Source: Lactonifactor longoviformis DSM 17459
GTDB lineage: Bacteria; Bacillota; Clostridia; Lachnospirales; Lachnospiraceae
Assembly: GCF_900129135.1 (NCBI RefSeq)
Contig: NZ_FQVI01000002.1
Location: 1-64,000 of the forward strand
Direction of reading: 5' to 3'
DNA: 64,000 nt
Shown: piece by piece, positions 42,711 to 52,173 of the stretch
Numbering within the stretch: the first letter of the stretch is position 1
How the letters are laid out: each line of letters opens with the position of its first letter
Position numbers and translations under genes: made by a program
Notes under the pieces: model-generated
Databases searched by the model: none
The model's input: only the letters and a program-made list of their open reading frames with translations
Told to the model about the DNA's origin: nothing

Positions 42711-44627
42711 ATGAACAAACAAAAAGACTTTAAACCTTACATTCCGGCTGATCGCATCACGCCGGAGTTCACTGTCACCTCGATTATTATGGGGGTGATA
42801 CTGGCTGTAGTTTTTGGTGCAGCCAACGCATATCTCGGACTGCGGGTGGGTATGACTGTCTCCGCGTCCATTCCGGCCGCTGTTTTGGCCATGGGTGTTA
42901 TCCGCGTAATTATGCGCAAAAATTCCATCTTGGAGAGTAACATTGTGCAGACCATTGGTTCGGCGGGAGAGTCTCTGGCCGCTGGAGCCATCTTCACACT
43001 GCCGGCTCTGTTTCTCTGGGCCGCAGAGGGTAAGATGGAGACTCCCAGTATTATAGAAATCACTCTGATTGCTCTCTTAGGGGGACTTTTGGGGGTTCTG
43101 TTTATGGTACCTCTGCGGAATGCGCTGATCGTCAGGGAACACGGCATCTTACCCTACCCGGAAGGAACTGCATGTGCGGAAGTACTTCTGGCCGGGGAAG
43201 AAGGCGGCGCTAACGCCTCCACTGTATTTGCAGGTATGGGGATTGCAGCAGCTTTCAAGTTTATTATTGACGGCCTTAAAATCGTCCCAAGCGAAGTATC
43301 TTTAAAAGTTAAAGGTTTCGCAGGGGAGATCGGAACTCAGATCTATCCTGCCGTAATGAGTGTAGGCTATATCTGCGGTCCCAGAATTTCTTCTTACATG
43401 TTTGCCGGCGGTCTGGTCAGCTGGCTGGTGCTGATACCTGCCATTGTACTCTTCGGGGCTGACCTCACCTTATACCCTGGAACGGAACCCATCAAAGAAA
43501 TCTTTGCTGCCAAGGGTGCCAGCGGTATCTGGGGAAGCTATATCCGATACATCGGCGCAGGCGCCCTGGCTGCAGGAGGCATCATAAGCCTTGCCAAATC
43601 ACTTCCTCTGATTATAAGAACCTTCCGTGATGCCATCAAAGGGATGAAAGGAAGTCAGAACATGGATACCACCCGTACAGGTAGGGATCTGAATTTTGGA
43701 ATTATCCTGGGCGGCGTAGCGCTGATTACCCTGGCCATCTGGCTGGCACCTCCTATTCCTGTCAGTCTTCTGGGTGCTGTGATTGTAGTAGTATTTGGCT
43801 TCTTCTTTGCTACCGTTTCTTCCCGTATGGTAGGTCTGGTGGGAAGCAGCAATAACCCGGTATCCGGTATGGCGATTGCTACGCTTCTTATCGCTACCAT
43901 TATTCTGAAGTTTACAGGGGACGGCGGCATTCACGGGATGCAGGGGGCAATTGCCATCGGCTCCATTATCTGTATCGTAGCCGCGATTGCAGGGGACACC
44001 TCTCAGGACCTGAAAACGGGTTATCTGCTTGGAGCCACTCCGAAAAAGCAGCAGATTGGTGAGTTGATCGGGGTGATTGCCGCAGCCCTTGCCATCGGGG
44101 GAGTTCTGTATCTTCTGAACGCCGCGTGGGGCTTTGGCTCTGATCAGCTGGGTGCTCCCCAGGCTATGTTAATGAAAATGATTGTGGAAGGCGTTATGGA
44201 AAATAACCTCCCATGGACCCTGGTATTTATCGGAGTGTTTTTGGCTGTTGCCGTGGAGATACTGGGAATTCCCGTACTTCCCTTTGCTATTGGAGTCTAC
44301 CTGCCGGTACAGTTAAATGCATGTATTATGGTGGGCGGATTAATCCGTCTGGGTCTGGATAAAAAGAAAGAGCAGGATGAGAAAAAGAAAGCTTCAGTTA
44401 TCAGCGACGGTATTCTGTACTGCTCCGGCATGATTGCCGGAGAAGGACTGGTAGGCATCATTCTCGCGATACTGGCAGTCTTCAACCTGGATGCTGTCAT
44501 CGATCTCTCCGGTAAGCTTGGCCTGCCCCCTGCTGCAGCCAATATCGGCAGCCTTCTTGTATTTGCGCTGGTAATTCTAAGTGTACTGAAGTTCTCGCTG
44601 TGGAGAAAACGTAAAGAGAGAAAATAG
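42711..44627 (+). CDS. OPT-family oligopeptide transporter
   Basis: 638 residues from ATG 42711 (GGGAGAGAAAGAT upstream), with about 14-16 hydrophobic segments. The start (YIPADRITPEFTVTSIIMG, NAYLGLRVGMTVSASIPAAV) and EHGILPYPEGTACAEVL are diagnostic of the bacterial OPT family. Members import small peptides, glutathione or metal-siderophore conjugates; the substrate here is unknown. It is followed after 3 bases by a PqqD-like gene and then a terminator, so the two form an operon. Confidence 0.93.
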   Translation: MNKQKDFKPYIPADRITPEFTVTSIIMGVILAVVFGAANAYLGLRVGMTVSASIPAAVLAMGVIRVIMRKNSILESNIVQTIGSAGESLAAGAIFTLPALFLWAAEGKMETPSIIEITLIALLGGLLGVLFMVPLRNALIVREHGILPYPEGTACAEVLLAGEEGGANASTVFAGMGIAAAFKFIIDGLKIVPSEVSLKVKGFAGEIGTQIYPAVMSVGYICGPRISSYMFAGGLVSWLVLIPAIVLFGADLTLYPGTEPIKEIFAAKGASGIWGSYIRYIGAGALAAGGIISLAKSLPLIIRTFRDAIKGMKGSQNMDTTRTGRDLNFGIILGGVALITLAIWLAPPIPVSLLGAVIVVVFGFFFATVSSRMVGLVGSSNNPVSGMAIATLLIATIILKFTGDGGIHGMQGAIAIGSIICIVAAIAGDTSQDLKTGYLLGATPKKQQIGELIGVIAAALAIGGVLYLLNAAWGFGSDQLGAPQAMLMKMIVEGVMENNLPWTLVFIGVFLAVAVEILGIPVLPFAIGVYLPVQLNACIMVGGLIRLGLDKKKEQDEKKKASVISDGILYCSGMIAGEGLVGIILAILAVFNLDAVIDLSGKLGLPPAAANIGSLLVFALVILSVLKFSLWRKRKERK

Positions 44628-44630
44628 ATT

Positions 44631-44987
44631 ATGAAAAAGAAAGAAAAAGTGATAAATCAGAATTATCTGGAATATATTCCTGTGAAAAACAACGCTATTC
44701 AATGGGAAGAGGATTCGAAAGGCACGATCACCTTATTGGTAGAAAACACTGGTTTTTTTAACCGTGCGGCACAAAAGCTCCTGGCCAAACCAAAGGTAAC
44801 GCAGATTCACCTGGATAAGCTGGGAAGCTTTGTATGGCCTCTTATCGACGGAGAAACCGATATTATAAGACTGGGAGAGAAGGTAGATGAAGAATTCGGA
44901 CATGAGGCCGCCCCTCTCTATGAGCGGCTGGCCAAATATTTTCAGATATTAGAAAGCTATCACTTTATAAGTTTCCAAAAACCCTGA
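44631..44987 (+). CDS. PqqD-like (RRE-type) protein
   Basis: 118 residues, starting 3 bases after the OPT stop. The C-terminal 70 or so residues (LDKLGSFVWPLIDGETDIIRLGEKVDEEFGHEAAPLYERLAKYFQILESYHFI) have the PqqD pattern: G-x-W-x-hydrophobic, then helices ending in an aromatic-rich strand. PqqD domains bind precursor peptides for radical-SAM RiPP enzymes, but no radical-SAM or precursor gene is nearby. Here it may bind a peptide for, or regulate, the transporter. Confidence 0.78.
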   Translation: MKKKEKVINQNYLEYIPVKNNAIQWEEDSKGTITLLVENTGFFNRAAQKLLAKPKVTQIHLDKLGSFVWPLIDGETDIIRLGEKVDEEFGHEAAPLYERLAKYFQILESYHFISFQKP

Positions 44988-44990
44988 ATA

Positions 44991-45030
44991 AAAGAGGATG
45001 TGCTGCAGTCAAGGCACATCCTCTTTTTCC
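44991..45030 (+). terminator. Terminator of the OPT-PqqD operon
   Basis: AAAGAGGATGTGC and GCACATCCTCTTT form a 13-bp stem with a 10-base loop, followed by TTCC. It also serves the convergent AraC gene (stop at 45033) from the other side. Confidence 0.88.
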
Positions 45031-45032
45031 TG

Positions 45033-45887
45033 TTAATCCTTTTTCACCACTGGTACCCATACCTCATAGCTGGCATTCTGGGGATCCGGGCTGATATAAA
45101 ACTCTATATCCGGCCCGTTGGCGTACTCATACCCGGAGGTGGGAAGCCATTCTGTGGCAATTCTCTGCTCCAGCCTCTGGATGGACTGGGGCATATCTCC
45201 TGTCCCGGGGAATACTGCCCAGGTAAAGGCCTCTACCGTATACTCTTCCATTCCCTCCGGAACCGGAGCGGTACTTGGCACTCCGATATAGTATCTCCAG
45301 TTATCCTCTGTGCAGCAGGCACTGATTCCCAGCACACCTTTCAGAGAAGTGTTCATAAGCCCCACCAGTCTGGGGATAGTACCATCCTCAGCAGCCTGAT
45401 TCCACATCCTGGGAATAGACGCAAAGTTCTTCTCAATCTCTTTGTACATGGGCTGTGATACCCCCACTACACGAAATGCCTCTTTCTGCTCAATTCTGTA
45501 ATTCATCTCATCTGCTCCTTTTACTGTGATTTTGAAGCTGAGCGGAGGGTAGGATTTTAGAGAGACGCCGTCTTCTTTGGCCATAGAAGGGGGAATCCCG
45601 TGTATACTCTGAAACGCACGGTTGAAGGCCGTCGGCGAACTGTAGCCGTATTTCAGAGCCACATCTATAATCTTCTCTTCTCTGTTCCTCAGATCCACTG
45701 CCGCCAGGGACATACGTCTGCGCCGGATGTATTCTCCAAGAGATACATCTGCCATATACCCAAACATCCTCTGAAAATGATAGACCGAACAGCAGGCTGC
45801 CTTCGCAGCTTCTTCATAATCAATCTCGCCCGCCAGATGTTCTTCTATATATTTCATTGCCCCGTTCCATCTCTCGATCCACTCCAT
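45033..45887 (-). CDS. AraC-family regulator with GyrI-like effector domain
   Basis: 284 residues from ATG 45887 (AAGGAGTTGAGCTT upstream). Two AraC helix-turn-helix units (about 10-105: AACCSVYHFQRMFGYM, ALKYGYSSPTAFNRAFQSIHGIPP) are followed by a GyrI-like/SOUL-type small-molecule binding domain (about 125-284, ending EVWVPVVKK). This is the Rob/BmrR-like layout of regulators that sense drugs or metabolites. It is read separately from the chemosensory operon by a 61-base gap. Target genes are not evident. Confidence 0.87.
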   Translation of the reverse strand: MEWIERWNGAMKYIEEHLAGEIDYEEAAKAACCSVYHFQRMFGYMADVSLGEYIRRRRMSLAAVDLRNREEKIIDVALKYGYSSPTAFNRAFQSIHGIPPSMAKEDGVSLKSYPPLSFKITVKGADEMNYRIEQKEAFRVVGVSQPMYKEIEKNFASIPRMWNQAAEDGTIPRLVGLMNTSLKGVLGISACCTEDNWRYYIGVPSTAPVPEGMEEYTVEAFTWAVFPGTGDMPQSIQRLEQRIATEWLPTSGYEYANGPDIEFYISPDPQNASYEVWVPVVKKD

Positions 45888-45948
45888 AAGCTCAACTCCT
45901 TACCGTTAGTATACAGATTTATAAATTACGCGTCCTCTCTTTTTCTGT

Positions 45949-48210
45949 TCAGTTTTGAGAGCCTCTGCTTTTCAGATACCTTTCCTCAAACTCTTCCGCA
46001 GGCATCGGTTTAGCGAAATAATACCCCTGAGCAATATCACAGGATATGGATTTCAGGAATTCTACCTGCTGTTCGGTCTCTACCCCCTCTACCACTGTAG
46101 TGATGGACAGATCCCGTGCCAGCTTCATAATATTCTTCATAATCACCTCGCCCCGGCAGCTGTCCTCCTGATTCGACAGGAATTCCTTATCCAGCTTAAG
46201 CTCGTCAATGTACAGCTCATTTAGAATATTCAGGGATGAATACCCGCTGCCAAAATCGTCCATAGATACACGAAATCCCATGGTGTGAAGCCGTTCCATT
46301 GCCTCTTTAATCTGTTCCAGATGATTCATGGTAACACTCTCCGTTACCTCAAGGATAATCAGAGAGGGGTCCAGATGATATTTATCTACAATCTCATGGA
46401 ATTTATCCATGTATTCAGAATCATAGAAAAACAGCCTGGACTGGTTGACTGATACGGGCACTGCAGGATAGCCCTTTTCAAGCCAGCTGCTGAGGTATCT
46501 GCACGCTTCCTCCAGCATATACATATCCAGTTTTGTAATAAACCCATTCTCTTCGAATATTGGTATAAATTCATCCGGATAGTATACCGTTCCGTCCTTA
46601 GCATACCACCGCACCAGGGCCTCTGCGCTGTGTACCTTACCGGTGCCCAGAGCATATTTGGGCTGCAGCACCATGCAGAATTCCCTGTTCTCCAGAGCAG
46701 TATACATTTTATTCTCAACTTCACTTTTCTTTCTTGCTTTTTGGTGAAGCACCTCATCATAAAAAGCGATGGCGTTATAGTCATTTCCCTTTACGCTGTT
46801 AAGAGCCAGCATAGCACGGTTCATTATGGTATCAATATCTGCGTTCCTCCCGCAGTCCTTTTCCTCAATGACTTTCACTCCAAAGTTGCAGATAATGTGA
46901 TAACTCTGGTTCTGGCTCAGACTGAAATCACTAATCTGCTTCTGAATCTGCTCCAGACGTTTTACAGCTTCCTCTCTGCCTTTATAATACATAAAGATCC
47001 CAAAGCGGTCCGCACTGTCTCTGTAATACCGCTCCCCCTCCTTCATGCTGGATTTCAAAACATCGGCAATATGCTTCAGCAGCCTGTCACCTGTCTCGTA
47101 GCCAAAGAATTCGTTGATGAATTTAAATCCACTGATATTAAACAGGACCAGGGCATAGTCTGCAGACCCTCTCAGCAGCCCCGGCAGATCGGCAGTAAAC
47201 CGGTTCCGGTTTTCTGCACCAGTCAGAGTATCGGTATATGCCAGCTGTTCCATCGTTTCTCTGCTTCTTCGTATCAAACGGTAAATATAGAAAAACAGTA
47301 CGGCAAACAGCAGAACCATACAGAGCATAACGCTGAGGAATACCCATAGCAGGGTGTTAAAGTTACTATTCAAGAACTTTTGAGGTACCACGCAGTAGAT
47401 CTGCCAGTCCTTAATTCCTACAGGCACTACCGCCATCCAATAGTCTGTTCCCCCATATCCAATATTGCCAAAAGCCTCTTTCCCCGCCCGCATATCTGCC
47501 AGCATCTCTTTTTTGATATCCCCGGGAAATTCCCCTTTTTCAAAAATATTAGATATCTCCTCCTGGATCACCACATGATGAGAACGGATAATGAAGTTCC
47601 CATCCTCATCAATGACATGCACATATGCAATTCCCTCAAATATCTTCTGTTCAATTATTTCGGAAAATTTAGAAGAGAGACTCGTAGCCGTCAGGACGCC
47701 CGTTATCTCCCCGTTGTGATAAACCGGAACTCCGTAGCAGTTAATAGAGTTATCTGAGAATCTGTCCTTCATTGTATCGGACACTGCCTTGCTGCCTGTA
47801 AACGCCTCCCGGACAAATTCTTCGTCTCCCACATATTGGCTGTAATGCTTCGTTCCATCTGTATCTACAAAATAACCAATTCCGTCAGGAGTTACGTATC
47901 CCATCCTCAGAAAGCTGTTCCTCCTGCTTTCAGCCTCCAGATATCCCATTACCTGATCCAGATCTGAAATATCCGTTTCTCCTACAAATATAGAGACTGC
48001 CTCCAGCGTCTGGAAGTCTCCGTCAATTTTAGTAGTTATAATATTACTGTACTGTGAGACAATCTCTTTCAGGTTCTGCTTTATTTCCTGCTTTTGGGTC
48101 TCCTGAATACTGGAATAAATAAATATGCTGATACCAATCAGGATCACGCTTATCAAGGCAACCAGAATACCGGGAATCACAATCTGCTTCTTGAAATTTT
48201 GTTGATTCAA
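45949..48210 (-). CDS. Membrane Cache-GGDEF(degenerate)-EAL c-di-GMP phosphodiesterase
   Basis: 753 residues from TTG 48210 (GAGGGCAGAAGA upstream). TM1 (about 10-32), an extracytoplasmic dCache sensor (about 35-275), TM2 (about 285-310), GGDEF domain (about 325-480) and EAL domain (about 500-745). In the GGDEF domain the signature is replaced by SADRFGI, so cyclase activity is unlikely. The EAL domain keeps EALVRW, SVNQSR, EVTES, DDFGSG, LKLDK and VVEGVE, so it should hydrolyse c-di-GMP to pGpG. It is the last gene of the chemosensory operon, 26 bases after cheW, placing a phosphodiesterase opposite the operon's diguanylate cyclase. Confidence 0.9.
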   Translation of the reverse strand: MNQQNFKKQIVIPGILVALISVILIGISIFIYSSIQETQKQEIKQNLKEIVSQYSNIITTKIDGDFQTLEAVSIFVGETDISDLDQVMGYLEAESRRNSFLRMGYVTPDGIGYFVDTDGTKHYSQYVGDEEFVREAFTGSKAVSDTMKDRFSDNSINCYGVPVYHNGEITGVLTATSLSSKFSEIIEQKIFEGIAYVHVIDEDGNFIIRSHHVVIQEEISNIFEKGEFPGDIKKEMLADMRAGKEAFGNIGYGGTDYWMAVVPVGIKDWQIYCVVPQKFLNSNFNTLLWVFLSVMLCMVLLFAVLFFYIYRLIRRSRETMEQLAYTDTLTGAENRNRFTADLPGLLRGSADYALVLFNISGFKFINEFFGYETGDRLLKHIADVLKSSMKEGERYYRDSADRFGIFMYYKGREEAVKRLEQIQKQISDFSLSQNQSYHIICNFGVKVIEEKDCGRNADIDTIMNRAMLALNSVKGNDYNAIAFYDEVLHQKARKKSEVENKMYTALENREFCMVLQPKYALGTGKVHSAEALVRWYAKDGTVYYPDEFIPIFEENGFITKLDMYMLEEACRYLSSWLEKGYPAVPVSVNQSRLFFYDSEYMDKFHEIVDKYHLDPSLIILEVTESVTMNHLEQIKEAMERLHTMGFRVSMDDFGSGYSSLNILNELYIDELKLDKEFLSNQEDSCRGEVIMKNIMKLARDLSITTVVEGVETEQQVEFLKSISCDIAQGYYFAKPMPAEEFEERYLKSRGSQN

Positions 48211-48236
48211 TCTTCTGCCCTCACATTCCCTCTGGA

Positions 48237-48677
48237 TTATACAGGATAAATAACCAGATTTTCCATGGTACGCTCCATATCAATTGTCAGATAGAGTTCT
48301 CCGTCCTTTTTATAGATTTCCTTCACAGCCCACACCTCTGACTCAATAAATGTACGGACATTCTCTATCCGCTCTGACTGGGCTGCCTTTATGATAAAGG
48401 GAGACCTTCCTATAGGGATTCCCATCTGAAAATTCTGTTCTCTAACGATTATCATCATATCCCTGTCCCCGGATTCTGCTTCTCCCTCTTCCCAAAGTCT
48501 GACTACCGGGATAATTGTCCCCTTATAATTGCACACTCCTGCATAATAATCAGGTAAACACGGAACCTTGGAAATCTGCAGGGAAGAACATATCTCTACT
48601 ACCTGGAAAAGCTCTATCCCATAATTCCTCCTGTCTCCCGGGATACAAAGTATCTCATCGCTGTGTCCGGATTCCAT
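48237..48677 (-). CDS. cheW: CheW coupling protein
   Basis: 146 residues, normal for a single CheW domain (GIELFQVVEICSS, VPCLPDYYAGVCNYKGTIIPVVRLW). It links receptor and CheA in the signalling array. ATG 48677 follows AGGAAGGAGACTGTGT; the gene lies 23 bases after cheA. Confidence 0.9.
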   Translation of the reverse strand: MESGHSDEILCIPGDRRNYGIELFQVVEICSSLQISKVPCLPDYYAGVCNYKGTIIPVVRLWEEGEAESGDRDMMIIVREQNFQMGIPIGRSPFIIKAAQSERIENVRTFIESEVWAVKEIYKKDGELYLTIDMERTMENLVIYPV

Positions 48678-48700
48678 ACACAGTCTCCTTCCTGTTTTTA

Positions 48701-50719
48701 TTAAAGCGTCTTCTTTTCTTCGGTTTTCACGGTTCCCGCATGTATATAGTTGCCGATCAGGATCTCTGTGTCAAGGGCTGTACAGATCTTTCCGTTTCCC
48801 ATAATACTGCACCCATTGATTCCCGTATGCTGACGGAACCCGCTCCCGAACAGCTGAGGCAGCTGCTTTATCACAATACGCTTCTGCTGATACATGGAAT
48901 CTACGAGAATGCATCCCTCTCTCTCCGTGCCTCTGACATAAATAATAATCCCCGTGGCAGGGGTCTCTCCTGCAATGTCGTAAACCTTGTGCAGGTCCAG
49001 AAAAGGAAGCATTCTGTCCTGAAATAAAATATATTCCAGACCATTTGCCTTCTGAATATTCTTTTTGCTGTCCCCGTAATCCAAAAAGTGAAATACGTGG
49101 CGGGCCGGCAGAGAAAAACGGTAATCGCCCACCCGGAACCTGGTGCATTCCATTGTCGCAAGTGTCAAAGGCACTGTGATGGTAAATGTACACCCCTTCC
49201 CGGCTTCGCTGTTTATATACAGGTGACCTCCGGCGTCCTCCATAATCTTTTTCACCACATCCAGGCCCACACCTCTGCCTGAATATTCTGTAACCTGAGC
49301 ATTCGTGGTAAATCCGGGGTGAAGGATAAAGCTCTGAATCTCCTGCGCCGAGTATTCTTCCTCGGGCCTATGAAAGAGGCCTCTCTCCCTGGCTCTCGCC
49401 TTTATCTTCTCTTCATCCAGACCCCTGCCGTCATCACTGACGGAAATACGCAGTTCTCCTACCGTATTCCCAACTGTAAAAATAATCTTTCCTTTTCTGC
49501 TTTTCCCGGCTTCTGTGCGCTCTTCCGGTGATTCAATCCCATGGTCCACAGCATTGCGGATTAAATGGAGGAGTGCCTCAGCTATATAGTCCACTACACT
49601 TTTATCCGCCTCGATATCCCCGCAGTTGATGATAAGTTCTGCCTCTTTTTGTGTGTCTTTGCATATATCCCGAAGAATCTTACGTAAGCTGGGCACAATT
49701 CTGGCCACAGGCACCATCCGCATCTGCATGACCGTATGTTCCACTTCGCTGATCAGCCGGTTGATTTGATGGGCCGTTCCCTCTCTGAGTTCATCCAGCC
49801 CTTTTTCTCCCAGGTAACTATCCAGCGCCTGCATCTGGATTAATAATTCTCCGGATAAATTCTGAAGTTTGTCTAAACGGTCTGTCTTTACATTAAGGAA
49901 ATCCGGCTCTTTCGCCTCCCCTTCCTTTTTTACGCCGGCTTTTGCTGTCCCCTTTGCCGCTTCCTCCCGGGAGCATTCCCACATCACCCGGCATTCAGCG
50001 ACAAACAATCCTTTGCTGAGGACCTGAATTACTTCATCCTTCCTGCTGCTCTGGAAACGGATAAATACTCCGTTATCCCCGATATACCCCGCACTGTCCT
50101 TCGATGTCTCCAGATCAGCAGGATACGTTTCCAGATCGGAGCAAAGCCCCTTTATCTGTCTCACCAGCATAAAGGCCCGTACATTTTCCATTCTGCACCC
50201 TGATTCGAACAGAATGCGTACTACCGTACCAGCCTTTTGCTTCAGCTCTCCGGGAACAGATACCTCACTGACGGTTTCACAAGCTGCTTCAGGTACTTCC
50301 TCCCCGGCGGACACTCTTCGCAGATATGTCTCCGCCCAATTTTGCAGCTCATCCGTGCTCCCGGGTGCATAGTCATCTTCCTGCATTCTGGAGAGCTCTC
50401 CTTCTATATAGTCAGAAACAGCAAACAGCAAATCGTACAGTTCCGGTTCTGCCTCTTCTATCTTTCCGTACACCTCCCGGTAGTATCCAAAAAGATCCTC
50501 CAGAGTGTGAGCCAATGAGGATAAACTGTTCAGTCCCATCATAGCCGAGGAACCTTTAATGGTATGCATGATACGAAATACGGCATGAATGTCCTCCCCG
50601 GAAAATTCATTCTTATCCTCAGCGGAAAACAGTACCCCGCTCAGCTGCTTTGCCAGCTGTCCGGCCTCTGCCAGATATACCTCAAGCATTTCTTTGGTGT
50701 CGTCATCAAAATATCCCAT
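48701..50719 (-). CDS. cheA: Chemotaxis-type histidine kinase CheA
   Basis: 672 residues. P1: His52 in IMHTIKGSSAMMGL is the phosphorylation site. Then a linker/P2-like region (about 150-260), P3 dimerisation (about 275-340), P4 ATPase with HLIRNAVDHG (N box), DDGRGL (G1) and GRGVGLDVV (G2), and P5 CheW-like domain at the C-terminus. All catalytic motifs are present. It should phosphorylate CheY and the receiver-GGDEF protein encoded in the same operon. It starts 11 bases after the latter. Confidence 0.95.
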   Translation of the reverse strand: MGYFDDDTKEMLEVYLAEAGQLAKQLSGVLFSAEDKNEFSGEDIHAVFRIMHTIKGSSAMMGLNSLSSLAHTLEDLFGYYREVYGKIEEAEPELYDLLFAVSDYIEGELSRMQEDDYAPGSTDELQNWAETYLRRVSAGEEVPEAACETVSEVSVPGELKQKAGTVVRILFESGCRMENVRAFMLVRQIKGLCSDLETYPADLETSKDSAGYIGDNGVFIRFQSSRKDEVIQVLSKGLFVAECRVMWECSREEAAKGTAKAGVKKEGEAKEPDFLNVKTDRLDKLQNLSGELLIQMQALDSYLGEKGLDELREGTAHQINRLISEVEHTVMQMRMVPVARIVPSLRKILRDICKDTQKEAELIINCGDIEADKSVVDYIAEALLHLIRNAVDHGIESPEERTEAGKSRKGKIIFTVGNTVGELRISVSDDGRGLDEEKIKARARERGLFHRPEEEYSAQEIQSFILHPGFTTNAQVTEYSGRGVGLDVVKKIMEDAGGHLYINSEAGKGCTFTITVPLTLATMECTRFRVGDYRFSLPARHVFHFLDYGDSKKNIQKANGLEYILFQDRMLPFLDLHKVYDIAGETPATGIIIYVRGTEREGCILVDSMYQQKRIVIKQLPQLFGSGFRQHTGINGCSIMGNGKICTALDTEILIGNYIHAGTVKTEEKKTL

Positions 50720-50730
50720 ATATTCACCAC

Positions 50731-51672
50731 TTATTCTTTTCTCTCATACCAGACACTGCGGTTCTTCCCGTTTCGCTTTCCTTCATAGAGCGCTCTGTCC
50801 GCACAGTTGATGCTTTCCTCAATGCCTTCACTCTCATGGTACGCATGGAGTCCAAGGGTCAAAGTACAGGAAAATTCCCCTTCTTCATGAAAGATTTTAA
50901 ATTTTTCTACCTCTGTGCGGATCTGTTCACTGATCCCATATGCCTCGTCTTCTGTGACTTCAAATAGAACGACCAGGAACTCCTCTCCTCCCCAGCGCAC
51001 CACCCTGTGCCGGCCGCAGATTCCCTCCAGGATATTTGCAATGCACACCAAGGCCATATCCCCGGCATCATGCCCATAGGTATCGTTAATCACCTTAAAG
51101 TCGTCAATATCTGCCAGAATCATCACATTATGGCGTTCTCCCAACTGGCAGCACCTCATATCTTCCATAAGGTCTCCTACGACATATCTTCGGTTATATA
51201 AGCCGGTAAGTCCGTCTCTAAATGCCATATAATTCAGCTTTTCCATACTTGAGCGCAGTTCCATATTCTGTCTGTTGAGCTCATCCTTCTGCCGTTTGAG
51301 CTGCAGATGCGTGCGTACTCTGGACAAAAGCTCTCCCTGGACAAATGGTTTTTTAATATAGTCACAGGCTCCCATGGCAAAGCCTTTTACCACATCCTCA
51401 TCCTTATCCTTAGACGTCAGAAATAGTATGGCCGCATCATTATTGTCGGTTTCCTTTAACTGCTCAAATAACTCATAACCATCTGTATCCGGAAGCACCA
51501 CATCCAAAAGAATCAGATCCGGCTGATACTGTGCCGCCATTTCCAGCGCCTCCTGTCCGCTGTGGGCCTCACAGAGGAAAACAGGCTCCTCTTTTAACGC
51601 TATTTCAATCTGTTTGCAGATTAGCAGGCTATCGTCCACAACCAGCACTATCTCTCTGCTTTCTTTCTCCAT
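50731..51672 (-). CDS. Response regulator diguanylate cyclase (receiver-GGDEF, WspR/PleD-like)
   Basis: 313 residues. Receiver domain 1-125 with phospho-acceptor Asp57 (LILLDVVLPDTDG), Thr and Lys (LTSKD, IKKPF); short coiled-coil linker (about 125-150); GGDEF domain with intact WGGEEF active site and DGLTGLYNRR start. The RxxD product-inhibition site five residues before the motif is absent (CGRH). Phosphorylation by CheA would drive dimerisation and c-di-GMP synthesis. It lies between cheD and cheA in one operon, which is why the operon is read as a c-di-GMP signalling system. Confidence 0.93.
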   Translation of the reverse strand: MEKESREIVLVVDDSLLICKQIEIALKEEPVFLCEAHSGQEALEMAAQYQPDLILLDVVLPDTDGYELFEQLKETDNNDAAILFLTSKDKDEDVVKGFAMGACDYIKKPFVQGELLSRVRTHLQLKRQKDELNRQNMELRSSMEKLNYMAFRDGLTGLYNRRYVVGDLMEDMRCCQLGERHNVMILADIDDFKVINDTYGHDAGDMALVCIANILEGICGRHRVVRWGGEEFLVVLFEVTEDEAYGISEQIRTEVEKFKIFHEEGEFSCTLTLGLHAYHESEGIEESINCADRALYEGKRNGKNRSVWYERKE

Positions 51673-51692
51673 TTTAAAACCTCCATTGTTAT

Positions 51693-52169
51693 CTACAGCA
51701 GAATCTCTTTATGGCGTACCGTTCGCACCCTCAGCTGTCCGTTTTCTGCATAAAATGTAATTGTTCTCCCGTAGTTTTTACCGATATCCTCGCCGGCCAC
51801 TCGGATTCCTTCTTCCTTGAGAACCCGCTTTACCGTTTCTGTATTCCGGCTGCCGATCTCCCACTTGCTGTTTTTTGTCTCAAACATTTTGGCACCCCCG
51901 GCAAGCTTTGCCGTAAGCCGCCTCTTGTCTGCCCCGTGTGAGGTCATAAGACGAATCAGCGCCCTTACCCCTTCATCTGCAAATTTATACGCATTGTCCT
52001 GATTCAGAGAGTCCTTTTTGCAGGGAAGAACAACGTGTGCCATACCGGCAAGCCGCCTTGCTCTGTCGTATAAACATATCCCCACACAAGATCCAAGTGC
52101 ATAGGACACAAGAATCTGTTCCCCCTGGGCAAGCTTTCCCTCACCAATTCCTACGATAATTTTATCCAT
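51693..52169 (-). CDS. cheD: Chemoreceptor glutamine deamidase CheD
   Basis: 158 residues from ATG 52169 (GGGAGTGAAGCT upstream; the TTG at 52193 overlaps cheC and is less likely). The catalytic Cys lies in ALGSCVGICLYD, with His in GMAHVVLP and the conserved AKLAGGAKMF and IGSRN. CheD deamidates receptor glutamines and forms a complex with CheC. It starts 4 bases after the cheC stop, so the CheC-CheD pair is intact. Confidence 0.93.
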   Translation of the reverse strand: MDKIIVGIGEGKLAQGEQILVSYALGSCVGICLYDRARRLAGMAHVVLPCKKDSLNQDNAYKFADEGVRALIRLMTSHGADKRRLTAKLAGGAKMFETKNSKWEIGSRNTETVKRVLKEEGIRVAGEDIGKNYGRTITFYAENGQLRVRTVRHKEILL

Positions 52170-52173
52170 AGCT

